Positions 7,049-7,724 of a DNA stretch of 7,724 nucleotides are shown here, piece by piece (positions within the stretch are counted from its first letter, which is position 1; every line of letters starts with the position of its first letter). This DNA is from Candidatus Woesearchaeota archaeon (GTDB taxonomy: Archaea > Nanobdellota > Nanobdellia > Woesearchaeales > JAHWIC01), in NCBI GenBank assembly GCA_019322805.1, contig JAHWIC010000042.1:1-7724 (forward strand). Reading direction: 5' to 3'. The position numbers and the translations under genes are program-made. The notes below the pieces were generated by a model that worked only from the letters and a program-made list of their open reading frames with translations, was not told the origin of the DNA and did not search any database.

Positions 7049-7724
7049 AAGAGATACGATCAGAATCTAAGTTTATCTGGAAGCTGATTCTTAATATTTT
7101 ATTAACCCCAATAACTCTGCTACAAGTCATATTCAAGAAAAAGGAATCTAAAGACCTGTTTCAGCCTTTTACTGATATAGTCAAATTTATTTTTGAGCCT
7201 AAGTTTACAATAACAATAATTATTGTTAACATTGTGATTTTTATCTCAAGCGGTTTTTTCAGTGAAAAACTGTTATATTCCCTGATAAATTATCCTTCGC
7301 ACTTGCTAAACTTAAGATTATACACCCTAGTTACTGCTGGCTTTCTTCATGCTAATATAACCCATCTTGTTGGGAATATGATTGGGCTCTTTATCTTTGG
7401 CAGGGTTGTTGAGAGAAAGCTTGATACCGGCAAAACAGCGTTAGTTTATTTTGGGGCTTTGATTATTTCAGGGCTGTTCTCATCACTAATCCACTTATTT
7501 CTCCTGCATGATAATATTGGTGGCTTAGGAGCGTCAGGTGCTTTAATGGGCTTGGTTGCAACAGCAGTTCTTCTGGATCCATTCTATTTTACTTATGAAC
7601 TATTGATTCCTCTGCCAGTAATGGTTGTTGGCTGGCTGGCAATCTATGCAGATATTATTGGTATATTAAATCCTGTTGAAGACGGCATTGGGCATCTTGC
7701 GCATATTGGCGGGTTTATCTCAAT
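7045..7724 (+). CDS. Rhomboid family intramembrane serine protease (3' end outside window)
   Basis: An intramembrane protease that cleaves transmembrane segments of other membrane proteins; 226 codons are visible. A basic N-terminal stretch of about 50 residues, with a hydrophobic segment near 14-29, precedes the first core helix (about 54-68). The rhomboid signature follows: HANITHLVGN, with H107 and N111 at the same spacing as GlpG H150/N154; then GGLGASGALMG with the catalytic Ser S164; and GHLAHIGGF with the likely catalytic His H220. All active-site residues are therefore present, and the window ends only a few residues after the histidine, within the last core helices. The ATG at 7045 overlaps the exchanger's TGA by three bases, and an AAAGG at 7033-7037 could serve as ribosome binding site. 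Substrates are unknown; the preceding membrane transporters are candidates only by proximity. Confidence 0.93.
   Translation, partial: MKEIRSESKFIWKLILNILLTPITLLQVIFKKKESKDLFQPFTDIVKFIFEPKFTITIIIVNIVIFISSGFFSEKLLYSLINYPSHLLNLRLYTLVTAGFLHANITHLVGNMIGLFIFGRVVERKLDTGKTALVYFGALIISGLFSSLIHLFLLHDNIGGLGASGALMGLVATAVLLDPFYFTYELLIPLPVMVVGWLAIYADIIGILNPVEDGIGHLAHIGGFIS

Noticed and set aside
7211..7228. An 18-base perfect palindrome, TAACAATAATTATTGTTA
   Set aside because: It lies in the rhomboid coding sequence and encodes a run of Ile/Thr/Val/Asn in a membrane helix. In such AT-rich codons it is likely chance, with no promoter context.

Overview
The window is a densely packed block of transport genes, all on the + strand. 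Gene junctions range from 1-4 base overlaps to a 37-base gap, so it reads as one operon. The DNA is AT-rich. Short Shine-Dalgarno (SD) motifs such as GAGGTG and AGGAT precede several starts. The sodium/calcium exchanger lines up position for position with the Methanocaldococcus NCX_Mj protein (family knowledge recalled, not searched). These features suggest an archaeon, perhaps from an uncultured small-genome (DPANN-type) lineage. That assignment is inference: there is no rRNA or tRNA here to settle it.

Layout: (1) bases 1-307 hold the C-terminal end of a type II P-type cation ATPase whose body lies upstream. (2) Bases 307-2634 hold a very unusual long protein. It has a four-helix voltage-sensor-like domain with an S4 helix carrying 13 arginines, then a complete APC-superfamily permease, then a C-terminal SAM-dependent methyltransferase-like domain. 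(3) Bases 2672-5395 hold a complete 907-residue type II P-type ATPase with all catalytic motifs but an altered ion-binding motif in M6. (4) Bases 5412-6080 hold a soluble SpoIIAA/STAS-like protein with a helical tail. (5) Bases 6098-7048 hold a CaCA-family Na+/Ca2+ exchanger with asymmetric ion-binding repeats. (6) Bases 7045-7724 hold a rhomboid intramembrane serine protease, cut by the window end just after its catalytic histidine. No stretch longer than about 40 bases lacks a gene, and I see no RNA gene, mobile element, CRISPR array or convincing terminator.

How the genes may work together: two P-type pumps, a sodium/calcium exchanger and a permease carrying a voltage-sensor-like module all act on ion gradients across the same membrane. 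The soluble STAS-like protein sits between the second pump and the exchanger and could be a regulator. The cluster therefore looks like a cation and membrane-potential homeostasis unit. The main discovery candidate is the voltage sensor-permease-methyltransferase fusion. It may be a secondary transporter gated by membrane voltage, a prokaryotic counterpart in principle to the voltage-sensor-bearing sperm Na+/H+ exchanger. The coupling is inferred; the domain order and the conserved residues are read directly from the sequence.
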